From positions 4,304,249 through 4,368,248 of the forward strand of contig NZ_CP016076.1 of assembly GCF_001941625.1 (NCBI RefSeq): a stretch of DNA of 64,000 bases, written 5' to 3'. Of this stretch, positions 44,013 through 51,571 are shown piece after piece. The notes below the pieces were generated by a model. It saw only the letters and a list, made by a program, of their open reading frames with translations, was not told the DNA's origin and did not search any database. The translations under genes were made by a program, and so were the position numbers. The stretch's first letter is position 1, and each line of letters opens with the position of its first letter. Source of the DNA: Actinoalloteichus fjordicus. GTDB lineage: Bacteria > Actinomycetota > Actinomycetes > Mycobacteriales > Pseudonocardiaceae.

Positions 44013-44936
44013 TCAGTCCGCCGCCCGCAGGTGTTCCTGCGCCCAGTCCTCGAAGCTGGTCAGCGGGATGTCGAGGGCCCGCGCGAACTCGGGGCGGGCG
44101 GGCTGACCCGCGACGTTGACGAGCTCGTGTGCGGCACCCATCCCCGGCATCCCGGCGGCCGTGGCCTCCGCCATGGTCATGTCCGGCGCGGTCAACTCGA
44201 CGCCCAGCGCACGCGAGAGGACTTCGGCGATGTCGGTCATCGACATGTAGTCGCTGGCCAGTTCCAGTTCGACGCCGTGGAACCGATCCGGATCGGCGAT
44301 CGCCGCCGCGGCCGCCCGGCCGATGTCGTCGACCGCGACCAGCGAGATCATGGTCGTGGGCTTGAGAATGCTGACCAGGCCGCCCTCGACGCCGCGCGGG
44401 AACAGGAATGCCATGGCGGGCAGGAGGTTGTCCGTGAAGAAGGCGGGCTTGAGGATCGTGAAGTGGGTGAAGCCCGCCTCCCGCACTCGGTCCTGAATCG
44501 CGGTCTTGGCGGTGTAATAGGGCTCCACCGCCGCCCAGCGGCCTTCGGCCCAGCCTTCGATCTCGGTGTGCTGCCCGGCCCCGGAGACCGAGGTGTGCAC
44601 GAACTGCGGCACGCCGGCAGCCCTGGCGCCCTCGATGAGGTTGACGGCCTGACGCACCTCGCCGTCGAAGTCGATCCCGGCGTCGGACATCTCGGGCAGC
44701 TGCACCGAGAAGACGGCGCGGGTGCCCTCGGCGGCGCGGACCACGGAGTCCCGGTCGTGGAGGTCACCGGTCACCAGCTCGACACCGAGCGCCTCGACCG
44801 CCTTCGCGCGGTCGGTCGAGGGGTCGCGGACCAGTGCCCGGACGGGAACGTCCGCCGCGAGCAGGGCGCGGGCGGTGGCGCCGCCCTGCCTGCCGGTGGC
44901 GCCGGTGACCAGGACGGGGGCTGAATCGATGGGCAT
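44013..44936 (-). CDS. NmrA-family NAD(P)-binding protein
   Basis: A 307-residue atypical SDR of the NmrA/HSCARG/azoreductase-like group. The glycine motif is VLVTGATGRQGGATARALL (GxxGxxG), then VRALVRDPSTD, LVTGDLHDRDSV, FVHTSVSGAG and YYTAKTAIQDRVREAG (with a Yxx[AT]K-like pair). Members act as redox sensors or NADPH:quinone reductases. ATG 44936 is preceded by AGAGAGGCCGTC. It diverges from a TetR regulator with a perfect palindrome between them, so it is probably the regulator's target. Confidence 0.88.
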   Translation of the reverse strand: MPIDSAPVLVTGATGRQGGATARALLAADVPVRALVRDPSTDRAKAVEALGVELVTGDLHDRDSVVRAAEGTRAVFSVQLPEMSDAGIDFDGEVRQAVNLIEGARAAGVPQFVHTSVSGAGQHTEIEGWAEGRWAAVEPYYTAKTAIQDRVREAGFTHFTILKPAFFTDNLLPAMAFLFPRGVEGGLVSILKPTTMISLVAVDDIGRAAAAAIADPDRFHGVELELASDYMSMTDIAEVLSRALGVELTAPDMTMAEATAAGMPGMGAAHELVNVAGQPARPEFARALDIPLTSFEDWAQEHLRAAD

Positions 44937-44965
44937 GACGGCCTCTCTTGACACAAGATCGCATT

Positions 44966-44986
44966 AAACGGCGGGGCCCGCCGTTT
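44966..44986. promoter_or_regulatory. 21-bp palindromic operator between NmrA and TetR genes
   Basis: AAACGGCGGG (44966-44975), a single central G and CCCGCCGTTT (44977-44986) form a perfect inverted repeat in the 108-base divergent intergenic region. It is the obvious binding site for the TetR-family regulator, controlling both its own gene and the reductase. Confidence 0.7.
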
Positions 44987-45044
44987 CTCGTTACGCTACC
45001 ATACGGAGGCCCCCGCCATTTAAGCAAACCGTGAGGTGAACGCC

Positions 45045-45608
45045 ATGCCTGCCCAGCGTGCGGACGCCCGGCGCAACTACGCGCGCCTGCTCGTCATCGC
45101 CGAAGAGGAGGTCGCCGCGCACGGTGCCGAGGCGTCCCTGGAACAGATCGCCCGCACGGCCGGCGTCGGCTCGGCCACCGTGCGTCGGCACTTCCCCGGA
45201 CGGCGCGCACTGCTGGAGGCGGTGTTCCGCAACCGGGTCGAGGCCCTGTGCACCCTGGCCCGCGACCTGGTCGACGACCACGATGCCCGGACCGCCCTGC
45301 TGACGTGGCTGAGCGCCGTCACCGCCTATGCCTCCTCCGCGCGCGGGATGGCCGTCGCACTGAGCCCCGACCCGACGGCAGGCTCCGACCCGACACCCGA
45401 GAGCGCCTGCTGGGCGGTGGCCGAGGCGGGCGAGCCGCTGCTGCGTCGCGCCGTGCAGGACGGCGCGGTGGCACCGGGCGTGGCCATGGTCGACCTGATC
45501 GCGCTGATCACCGGCATCGCGTTGACCACCGAACATCACTCGGACCCCGCCGCCGAGGCGGACCGGCTGCTGCGGCTGACAGTGGCGGGGATCAGTCCGC
45601 AGCAGTGA
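45045..45608 (+). CDS. TetR/AcrR-family transcriptional repressor
   Basis: About 187 residues. The N-terminal helix-turn-helix is RNYARLLVIAEEEVAAHGAE, then LEQIARTAGVGSATVRRHFPGRRALLEAVF, a textbook TetR DNA-binding domain. The C-terminal ligand domain (VDLIALITGIALTTEHHS) is variable, as usual. ATG 45045 with AGGTGA upstream is preferred over GTG 45036. It probably represses the divergent NmrA-type reductase gene and itself through the 21-bp palindrome. The inducing ligand is unknown. Confidence 0.88.
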   Translation: MPAQRADARRNYARLLVIAEEEVAAHGAEASLEQIARTAGVGSATVRRHFPGRRALLEAVFRNRVEALCTLARDLVDDHDARTALLTWLSAVTAYASSARGMAVALSPDPTAGSDPTPESACWAVAEAGEPLLRRAVQDGAVAPGVAMVDLIALITGIALTTEHHSDPAAEADRLLRLTVAGISPQQ

Positions 45609-45879
45609 GACCGCCGATCGGCTGCCGCTCCGGGGACGGCCGCAGCGGAGGGTCCGAGCACAGCTCCGGCGGTGCGGGTGCGGCCCCGCAGGCAGCCGAG
45701 CCCTGCGGCCCGCACCCGCCCCGCCACACCGTCGAATGCGACCGGTGCAAGCAGACGAGAACAGACCGGTGTCCGGCCGGAATCCGCGACGACGATGGAC
45801 GGCTGTCCGAAACCGACATCCGCAGGGCGGCAGGCCCGGCGCCACGCTCGATGAGCCGCGCGACCGTAGGCGAACCCGG

Positions 45880-46962
45880 TCAGGGTCTCCGTTCCCACTC
45901 GGCGGCGTCGTCGTCCGGCCCGGTGTCGGCCAGGCGTCTGCGGGCCTGCTCCATCGCAGCGGCGACGGCCTCGTCCAGGGAGTCGAAGGCGTCGGTCCGC
46001 TGCCGGTCGTCGAGCACGGCCGAGGTCATGACGGACACGGCGCGTCGAATTCCGTTGTAGACGGCCGATTTCGCCCGTTCCAGCTCGCGGAGCACGTCGG
46101 GGTGGGTGACCTCGGTCGCCGCGACGGCGGCCGAGGCGAGTGCGTCGGCCTTCGTCTGGATGGGATGCGTGTTGCGGGGTCGCCACACGAACCGCTTCGG
46201 CACGCCTTCCTCGGCGGCGGCCTTGACGAGGTCCTCGACCATGTTGAGACCGAGGAGGGACAGGGAGATCCCGAGCCGCCGGTAACCGCGTCTGCGCTGC
46301 GCGCCGGTGGAGTTGATCAGCAGATTGAGGTGTTCCGCCGCCATCCTGCTGTCGGTGACGACGGTGACCGGGTCGCCGCGCTGGTAGAGGGAGGCGGCGT
46401 GCACGGCGGCCATCACCTCGGCGGAGTGGGAGTCCCAGGAATGTCGCGGGTCGAGCCGCCCGGAGTCGTGCCAGCCGCGACCGGTGACCACGCCCCAGCC
46501 TGCGGAGCGGTTGGCGGGCCGGAAGCTGGCGTCGGCGGCCACGACGAATCCGTCGCCGACGATCAGGGCCGGATCGGGGTCGTGGTCGACGAGCCGGCGC
46601 AGCAGCTTCGGAATGCCGGTGCTGCGGGTGATCCAGTGGTGTTGGCGGTTGCTGGTGCTGATCGCGTGATGCCGTCGGATGCCGCAGTCCGGGACGGCCT
46701 CGGCGGTGGCGGCGTGCAGGGCGTCGTCCACGGTGCCGGGCACGATCCCGTGCCACGACTCGCGACAGCGGGGACACCAGGTTCCCCAGAACACGCCGCC
46801 TTCGACAGCGGGCAGCAGCCAGACGTGCAGCAACGGTCGATTCTCGGTGCCGGGACAGCAATGGACGCGGCGGCCGTCGGCCGGTTCGGGGACGGGGTTC
46901 GGTTCGGCGCTGCTCGGCCCGGCGGGGCTGCCGTTCGATTCGGGGACGTGCTGATTCGTCAT
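45880..46962 (-). CDS. RNase H-fold protein with an N-terminal Cys motif
   Basis: About 360 residues. Residues ~30-70 have a possible zinc site (RRVHCCPG...WGTWCPRCRESWHG). Residues ~130-215 look like RNase HI: GFVVAADASFR (first Asp), WDSHSAEVMAAVHAA (Glu) and VTVVTDSRMAAEHL (Asp), the three metal-binding acids in order. The C-terminal ~140 residues are helical and charged. ATG 46962 overlaps the preceding gene's stop (ATGA). It ends a chain of seven overlapping genes diverging from an XRE regulator. It could cleave RNA in RNA-DNA hybrids or be a related nuclease; its role in the island is unknown. Confidence 0.75.
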   Translation of the reverse strand: MTNQHVPESNGSPAGPSSAEPNPVPEPADGRRVHCCPGTENRPLLHVWLLPAVEGGVFWGTWCPRCRESWHGIVPGTVDDALHAATAEAVPDCGIRRHHAISTSNRQHHWITRSTGIPKLLRRLVDHDPDPALIVGDGFVVAADASFRPANRSAGWGVVTGRGWHDSGRLDPRHSWDSHSAEVMAAVHAASLYQRGDPVTVVTDSRMAAEHLNLLINSTGAQRRRGYRRLGISLSLLGLNMVEDLVKAAAEEGVPKRFVWRPRNTHPIQTKADALASAAVAATEVTHPDVLRELERAKSAVYNGIRRAVSVMTSAVLDDRQRTDAFDSLDEAVAAAMEQARRRLADTGPDDDAAEWERRP

Positions 46963-47273
46963 CGGCAGTCCGGGCAGCAGATCGCGGCGAAGGGCATCCG
47001 ATCGCCGGGGGTCAGGACGGTCCGCGATCCCCCACAGCGACGGCAGGACCGGCGTCGCCGGGACGACGGCGCAGACCAGACACGCACGCCCGGCCGGAAC
47101 CGCCGAGCAGGCCGGGCCGGTCGGCTCGGCTCGATGACGCCGGTCGGCGGCGAAGCCTCGACGGCACTGCGGCCGACGGCGGGGAGATCGGCGGCGACGG
47201 ATGCGGCGGGCAGGGATTCGGCAGGCGCAGACGCGCAATCGAGGAGTCCGACACGGTCGGGATGATCAGTCAT
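46959..47273 (-). CDS. Small protein with C-terminal zinc-ribbon-like motif
   Basis: 104 residues. The N-terminal 70 residues are low-complexity. The C-terminus has CRRCGGSRTVL...AAICCPDC, a CxxC...CxxC arrangement that fits a zinc ribbon. Its ATG overlaps the preceding stop by eight bases, and its stop overlaps the RNase H-like gene's start, so it sits inside the coupled operon. No family recognised. Confidence 0.6.
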   Translation of the reverse strand: MTDHPDRVGLLDCASAPAESLPAASVAADLPAVGRSAVEASPPTGVIEPSRPARPARRFRPGVRVWSAPSSRRRRSCRRCGGSRTVLTPGDRMPFAAICCPDCR

Positions 47274-47529
47274 CGTCGTGCCCCCGCTCGGTGTCCAGCG
47301 GCGGGAGTCCGCAGAGTTCGCGGGCCCGGTCCTGGCAGTCGGCGCAGGTGGTGATGCGGCCGAGGCAGCGCCGGATGAGGCGGACGGCCATCGTCGTGCC
47401 GCAGAGGGTGGGGACCTCGGCGCCGACTCGGGGCGTGCCGGTGGTGCGGACGTCGACGGCGTGCCGGTCGGCGATCTCGCGCATCGTGGTGGGGACGTCC
47501 TGCCACCACACGGTCGTCTCGGTGCTCAT
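47266..47529 (-). CDS. Small Cys-motif protein of the island operon
   Basis: 87 residues. PTLCGTTMAVRLIRRCLGRI followed by TTCADCQDRARELCG gives a CG-x(n)-CxxC pattern, resembling the motif in the first gene of the operon (CGAMVTRV...CPSC). It starts at ATG 47529, overlapping the upstream stop in ATGA. Likely a zinc-binding protein; function unknown. Confidence 0.65.
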   Translation of the reverse strand: MSTETTVWWQDVPTTMREIADRHAVDVRTTGTPRVGAEVPTLCGTTMAVRLIRRCLGRITTCADCQDRARELCGLPPLDTERGHDDD

Positions 47530-48149
47530 CGTGGCTCTCCGGTGAGGTGGTGGACGGTGCGGGTCAGCGCCGAGGCCAACTCGGCGCGGCGCGGAATGCG
47601 CCAGGGCAGCCGCGCGGCGCCCGAGGCGAGGGTGAGGACGGCCTGCGGGCCGAGGACGGCGACGTGCAGCCGCCAGGCCCGGTGATCGCGGCCGACCACG
47701 GTGATCGCGATGGCGGCGGACGGGCGTTCGGTGGCCACCGCGCCGAGCAGGACCCCGAGCGAGTCCACGGTGACCGAGGCCAGCCCGTGGCCCCGAATCG
47801 CCAGGGTGACCGAGCGGGACCGCCGATCGGCGACCAGGACCAGCGACTCCGGGCGACCCGAGCGCGAGTCCACCGGTACCGCCACCGCACACGACTCGCC
47901 GGGGGCGGCGACGGACTTCGATCGAGTCCGGGCTGCGGTCGCTCGCCCGGCCGAGCCTGCGGGCAAGGCCGCGAGGAGCGAAGCAGCCGAGCCGCTCGGC
48001 ACCGCCGAGAGCCGGGCAGGCAGTCGGGCCGAGAGCCAGGAGGCCGGGCCCGCAGGCGACGGCGGCCGAGTCGATTGGGCAGTGCGGGCCGGGCAACGAG
48101 ACGGATCAGGGTGCAGCGGTGTGGATCGAGAGACGGCGGAGCCGGTCAC
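47526..48149 (-). CDS. Uncharacterised protein of the island operon
   Basis: 207 residues. The N-terminal ~80 residues are Ser/Ala/Pro-rich. The C-terminal ~125 look folded and beta-rich (SLVLVADRRSRSVTLAIRG, SAAIAITVVGRDHRAWRLHV, AELASALTRTVHHLTG). GTG 48149 overlaps the preceding stop in GTGA, and its own stop overlaps the next ATG. No membrane helix, Cys motif or family recognised. Confidence 0.6.
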   Translation of the reverse strand: MTGSAVSRSTPLHPDPSRCPARTAQSTRPPSPAGPASWLSARLPARLSAVPSGSAASLLAALPAGSAGRATAARTRSKSVAAPGESCAVAVPVDSRSGRPESLVLVADRRSRSVTLAIRGHGLASVTVDSLGVLLGAVATERPSAAIAITVVGRDHRAWRLHVAVLGPQAVLTLASGAARLPWRIPRRAELASALTRTVHHLTGEPR

Positions 48150-48295
48150 GAGTGATCACCGTCCACCGGCCAGAGGACGACGCCGAGATACGACCGGATG
48201 CGCAGGGCGGGCAGGCGACGCAGCGCGCCGACGGACCCCCAACGGGAGGGCAGCCCGGCGACCCAGCGCCGCCGACGCTTCAGGCGGGTGCTCAT
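48146..48295 (-). CDS. 49-residue basic protein of the island operon
   Basis: A short gene (MSTRLKRRRRWVAGLPSRWG...) with a strongly basic N-terminus and a hydrophobic C-terminal half (SYLGVVLWPVDG). It is supported mainly by its four-base overlaps with both neighbours. It could be a nucleic-acid-binding peptide; unknown. Confidence 0.5.
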   Translation of the reverse strand: MSTRLKRRRRWVAGLPSRWGSVGALRRLPALRIRSYLGVVLWPVDGDHS

Positions 48296-48534
48296 CCGGC
48301 CACCGCCAGCAGGGGACGAAGATCGCGGGGACGACCGACGACGGCGAGGCAGTCGCGGCACATCTGCCACTCGAAGAAGCAGAAGTCCATCGGCCGCCGG
48401 TTCATCGGATGAAACGGGGCGTCGGGAGCACAGCGGGGTGCGACGGCCGGTGCGGGCCGGACGACGGCGGAGTCCTCGGGATCACCGAGGTGGGTGTCTC
48501 CGTGGTCGAGGGAGCGGACGAACCAGGCGGACAT
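48292..48534 (-). CDS. Small Cys-containing protein of the island operon
   Basis: 80 residues with CAPDAPFHPMNRRPMDFCFF and WQMCRDCLAVVG, a possible zinc site. GGAGTCGCC precedes ATG 48534. The gene overlaps the 3' part of the preceding open frame by about 130 bases in a different frame, so either the upstream frame really ends earlier or its tail is a readthrough. Confidence 0.55.
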   Translation of the reverse strand: MSAWFVRSLDHGDTHLGDPEDSAVVRPAPAVAPRCAPDAPFHPMNRRPMDFCFFEWQMCRDCLAVVGRPRDLRPLLAVAG

Positions 48535-48818
48535 GGCGACTCCGGAAAGCAGGAGGGACAGGGACGGACGTTCTTCTCAGCGGCGCCGACGCCGAGGTCG
48601 ACGCGCGTGACCATCGCCCCGCACACCGCCACGGCGACCAGGTGATAGGTCGAGTCGAGCCGGTGCTCCAGCCGCCGGAACACGCCGACATAGCGACGAG
48701 CAGGCGGCGGGACAGGTAGGGAACCGGCGAGGGCACATTCGCGACCACCATCCTGCGAATGCCACAGGTGATCGGTCATCAGCTGATCCAGCGAGGGATC
48801 TCCCAGAGCGACAGACAT
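48402..48818 (-). CDS. First gene of the island operon, Cys-motif protein
   Basis: 138 codons are open from ATG 48818, which has an excellent ribosome binding site (GGAGGTGTAGCGC). The first ~95 residues look genuine, ending in VAVCGAMVTRVDLGVG...VRPCPSCFPES, a CG...CPSC motif like that of the gene at 47266-47529. The last ~45 residues (Pro/Ser/Thr-rich) overlap the next gene and may be an artefact of a lost stop codon or a frameshift. Divergent from the XRE regulator across a region with mirrored TGTGACACA sites. Confidence 0.6.
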   Translation of the reverse strand: MSVALGDPSLDQLMTDHLWHSQDGGRECALAGSLPVPPPARRYVGVFRRLEHRLDSTYHLVAVAVCGAMVTRVDLGVGAAEKNVRPCPSCFPESPCPPGSSAPSTTETPTSVIPRTPPSSGPHRPSHPAVLPTPRFIR

Positions 48819-48883
48819 GCGCTACACCTCCGGTATCGGCTGGTTAGCTCAGCGTGAGCGTCCTGCCAGGAATGGTGTGTAGC

Positions 48884-48949
48884 TGTGACACATAAGGCAA
48901 GCCGTGTCATCCATGACGAGCTGCAATCAATCGCGTACCTTGTGTCACA
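48884..48949. promoter_or_regulatory. Mirrored operator sites between the XRE gene and the island operon
   Basis: TGTGACACA (48884-48892) and its reverse complement TGTGTCACA (48941-48949) face each other, with a further GTGTCA half-site at 48904-48909. The second site overlaps the XRE start codon. TACCTT at 48935-48940 is a possible -10 placed so that transcription would begin at or next to the ATG, so the XRE mRNA may be leaderless. Confidence 0.55.
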
Positions 48950-49821
48950 TGAGCCGCATGACTAGAACGCCGAGGGCCCGAGCTGTCGGCTACGCCTTGC
49001 GCACAGTCCGCGAGAAGAACGGCCTGTCAGCACGGGAGGTCGGGCGCCGGATCGGCATCCACCCGACGCTCGTGGGGCGCATCGAGGGCGCGACGAAAGT
49101 GCTCTCACTTCAAGACATCTCGGCACTGCTCGGGGCGATCGAAGCTTCACCCGAACAGAGGAAGCATGTACTCCGCCTCGCACAGGACCTCGGGCGTCCG
49201 AACTGGCACGGGTCGGCTTCACATGTACCAGCGCAGATCCAAACCCTGGTCATGTACGAGCAAGAAGCTGAAACGATCACGGCGGTGTCGCTAGCCCTCG
49301 TCCCTGGGCTGTTGCAGACGAGGGAATACGCGCAAGCGATCATCGTCGGTGACCGACCGGGCGACGGTGATCGACTGATGACACGCATGGGACGACAGGA
49401 ACTCCTTCGCCGTGAGGACCCGACCCAGATGACAGCGATTCTCGATGAGTCGGTACTGACGAGGGCCGTCGGCGGCCCGGCCGTGATGGCCGGGCAACTA
49501 CGCCACCTGCTACGCCTCGTAGAGTCAGGGATCGTGGATGTGAAGGTCCTGCCGTTCACCGCAGGCGCTCACGATGCGCTCTCCGGGCCGTTCGATCTGC
49601 TCGAGTTCGCCGACGCACCACCGATCGTTTACGTAGAAAGCCTGGGCCGAGGTGAGTTCATCGACGAGCCCGAAGAAGTCGGAGAGTTCATCGAAGCGCG
49701 AAGTAACGTACTTGAGATCGCAATGAGCACGGCCGACACGGCGGCCCTCATCGCATCCCATGCACACCGTCACGCAGAGAGCGAGCAAACGCATGACGCT
49801 ACACCTGACAGGCTGGCATAA
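48949..49821 (+). CDS. XRE-family regulator with DUF5753 domain (Scr1-type)
   Basis: About 290 residues. An N-terminal XRE helix-turn-helix (GYALRTVREKNGLSAREVGR, then RIGIHPTLVGRIEGATKV) is followed by the DUF5753 domain (VMYEQEAETITAVSLALVPG, LLQTREYAQAII, RMGRQELLRREDP, LRHLLRLVESGIVDVKVLPF). This pairing with a downstream DUF397 gene is the actinobacterial Scr1/Scr2-type set, often described as toxin-antitoxin-like. ATG 48949 or 48958. Its end overlaps the first DUF397 start by 29 bases. It probably autoregulates and controls the divergent operon through the TGTGACACA sites. Confidence 0.9.
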   Translation: MSRMTRTPRARAVGYALRTVREKNGLSAREVGRRIGIHPTLVGRIEGATKVLSLQDISALLGAIEASPEQRKHVLRLAQDLGRPNWHGSASHVPAQIQTLVMYEQEAETITAVSLALVPGLLQTREYAQAIIVGDRPGDGDRLMTRMGRQELLRREDPTQMTAILDESVLTRAVGGPAVMAGQLRHLLRLVESGIVDVKVLPFTAGAHDALSGPFDLLEFADAPPIVYVESLGRGEFIDEPEEVGEFIEARSNVLEIAMSTADTAALIASHAHRHAESEQTHDATPDRLA

Positions 49822-49984
49822 GGCCAGCTACAGCGGGAAGAACGGAGGCTGCATCGAGGTCGGCACAGCCCCCGGCATCGTCGGCATCCGCGACACCAAA
49901 AACCGCAACGGCGGAACCCTCATCGTCGACAGCGCCACCTTCAGCACCTTCCTGACACAGGTGAAGGCCGACCAACTTCGCTGA
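49793..49984 (+). CDS. DUF397 protein, copy 1
   Basis: 63 residues. WHKASYSGKNGGCIEVGTAP, GIVGIRDTKNRNGGTLIVDS and FLTQVKADQLR are the complete DUF397 pattern (W-x-K-S-S-x-S, C-V-E-V, V-R-D-T/S-K). It overlaps the XRE gene by 29 bases, so the two are co-translated. DUF397 proteins are the small partners of XRE/DUF5753 regulators. Copy 1 differs from copies 2 and 3 mostly in the first 15 residues. Confidence 0.88.
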   Translation: MTLHLTGWHKASYSGKNGGCIEVGTAPGIVGIRDTKNRNGGTLIVDSATFSTFLTQVKADQLR

Positions 49985-50000
49985 GGACGAGGTGACTCGT

Positions 50001-50034
50001 GTGGTCCCGCCGCCAGCACAGCGGCGGGAACACA
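50001..50034 (+). repeat. Hairpin repeat after DUF397 copy 1
   Basis: A 34-base unit containing CCCGCCGC, a short loop and GCGGCGGG recurs almost unchanged at 50299-50332 after copy 2. It marks the duplicated unit and could form an attenuating or stabilising RNA hairpin between the genes. Confidence 0.65.
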
Positions 50035-50094
50035 CGGCGCGGCTGTCCGCCAAGGACTACCCATCGCAAATCGCCATCGTCGAAGGGACCCTCT

Positions 50095-50283
50095 ATGACC
50101 GCAGTAGACCACTGGCGGAAATCCTCACGTTCCGCAGCTCAGACCGACTGTGTCGAGGTTGCGGATGCGCCGGGCATCGTCGGCATTCGCGACACCAAGA
50201 ACCGAACCGGCGGCACACTCGTCGTAGACCGAACGGCCTTCAACACGTTCCTGGCACAGCTGAAGGCCGACCGGCTCCGCTGA
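50095..50283 (+). CDS. DUF397 protein, copy 2
   Basis: 62 residues: DHWRKSSRSAAQTDCVEVAD, GIVGIRDTKNRTGGTLVVDR, FLAQLKADRLR. A complete DUF397. ATG 50095 follows GAAGGGACCCTCT. It lies between two copies of a hairpin repeat. Together with copies 1 and 3 it forms a tandem triplication downstream of one regulator. Confidence 0.88.
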   Translation: MTAVDHWRKSSRSAAQTDCVEVADAPGIVGIRDTKNRTGGTLVVDRTAFNTFLAQLKADRLR

Positions 50284-50298
50284 GCACGGCCCAGCAGT

Positions 50299-50332
50299 GT
50301 GGTCCCGCCGCGAGCACAGCGGCGGGAACACA
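50299..50332 (+). repeat. Hairpin repeat after DUF397 copy 2
   Basis: Second copy of the 34-base hairpin unit found at 50001-50034, with one or two differences. Confidence 0.65.
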
Positions 50333-50390
50333 CCGCCCCAGCCACATCGGCACTGGTCACCGCTGATCACCTTCATCGAGGAGATCCTCC

Positions 50391-50579
50391 ATGGCTGTCT
50401 TGCAGTACTGGCGCAAGTCGTCACGATCCGCGACCGAAACGAACTGCGTCGAGATCGGCACCGCTCCCGACATCGTCGGCATCCGCGACACCAAGAACCG
50501 CGACGGCGGGACGCTGCGCGTCACCCCGGCCGACTTCGCCGCCTTCCTGACAAGGATCAAGACCGAGCGACTCCACTGA
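50391..50579 (+). CDS. DUF397 protein, copy 3
   Basis: 62 residues: QYWRKSSRSATETNCVEIGT, DIVGIRDTKNRDGGTLRVTP, FLTRIKTERLH. A complete DUF397. GAGGAGATCCTCC upstream of ATG 50391 is a strong ribosome binding site. Its last ~85 bases and the following intergenic sequence reappear at about 53904-54200 as part of a segmental duplication. Confidence 0.88.
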   Translation: MAVLQYWRKSSRSATETNCVEIGTAPDIVGIRDTKNRDGGTLRVTPADFAAFLTRIKTERLH

Positions 50580-50790
50580 ACACGGCCCCCGCGAACACCG
50601 CCGCCCGACTCCCCACCGCACCCGCCCACGCCGTCCGAACCCGCCACATCACGGCGCGAGAACCACCACCCCACCCCTTGACCACCGCCGACCGACAGGT
50701 AGACCCCGCCAACGTGGAGTGCCTGTCGGCGCGGGCTCGGGATGCGGCATCATGGGCTGAAGTCAACTCAGGGTGAGGAGTCGTGCATTG
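50494..50790 (+). repeat. Segmental duplication, left copy
   Basis: From the end of DUF397 copy 3 into the first toxin gene, the sequence matches 53906-54203 with a constant offset of about 3,412 bases and few differences. Homology then continues through the toxin gene and part of the immunity gene. An inverted repeat CCGACAGG (50692-50699) / CCTGTCGG (50722-50729) lies inside, just ahead of the toxin gene. Confidence 0.75.
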
Positions 50791-51570
50791 TCCGTCACGG
50801 AAGTGGTGGAGCAGCTACGACAAGCGCACGCCTTGCTGACGGTGGCACGCGAGGCAACGATCGTGGCGGAAGCCGCGATCAGCGAAGGAAGGGAGATCTT
50901 CGACCACGCCACCACAGGCTCAGTCTGGCCCCAAGTACCCGAAATCCGCCGCCTCGGCCAAGAAGCAGGCGACGACGTCCGACTAGCACACAACGCCATG
51001 ATCCAAGCCCAACAGATCATCGACGACTACTGCCACACCATCGCAGGCCACAGCGCAGCCGGACCCGAGACCACACCAGGAACAACCACCGGACCGACAG
51101 CACGACCTGCCGAGACAGCCCCATCGTCCACAGTTGACATGACGAGCAAGGAATCGGACGCCACCGACCACCGCACGCACTACGCGGAGTGGATCGGCGA
51201 ACGAGAACGCGCAGGCGTGGTCATCAGACCTAAAAACGTCACCCGCATGACCAGGATGCCGAACGGGCGGATCGTCTGGATAGAAGAGAAGAACCCAGAC
51301 GGCGGCCAGGATCACATCCTGGATGACGATCGCATCGACGAGTTCCGCAGGATGGGTGTGCCAGAAGAAGACATCATGGATCTCGTGTTCACCGCGCTCG
51401 ACCGGGGAACGGTGGTCGGATATAGTGGGAAGGATCGGCCAGTATACGAGGTCGTGTTCAAAGGCGAGAGGCGGCGCGTGGCCATCACCGTAATGTGGAC
51501 TGGCATAATCATTGGCGCACATCCTATTTCCCGGAAGCGAAAACTACGCACCCGTCTTCATAGGAGTTGA
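50788..51570 (+). CDS. Putative polymorphic-type toxin, copy 1
   Basis: About 260 residues. The first ~95 residues are a long helical region (SVTEVVEQLRQAHALLTVAR, DDVRLAHNAMIQAQQIIDDY) like the WXG-type or DUF6244-like leader of actinobacterial toxins. A Thr/Pro/Ala linker follows. The C-terminal ~110 residues hold RMPNGRIVWIEEKN, GQDHILDDDRIDEFRRMGVP, ALDRGTVVGYSGKDRPVYEV and RRRVAITVMWTGIIIGAHP, reminiscent of BECR-fold RNase toxins with their His early in the domain. TTG 50788 follows GAGGAG. A small gene overlapping its end fits an immunity partner. Toxicity is inference from architecture. Confidence 0.6.
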   Translation: MSVTEVVEQLRQAHALLTVAREATIVAEAAISEGREIFDHATTGSVWPQVPEIRRLGQEAGDDVRLAHNAMIQAQQIIDDYCHTIAGHSAAGPETTPGTTTGPTARPAETAPSSTVDMTSKESDATDHRTHYAEWIGERERAGVVIRPKNVTRMTRMPNGRIVWIEEKNPDGGQDHILDDDRIDEFRRMGVPEEDIMDLVFTALDRGTVVGYSGKDRPVYEVVFKGERRRVAITVMWTGIIIGAHPISRKRKLRTRLHRS

Positions 51571-51571
51571 A

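Noticed and set aside
50001-50332. Repeated hairpin units as a possible CRISPR-like array
   Set aside because: Only two copies, nearly 300 bases apart, each following a DUF397 gene; there are no regular spacers.
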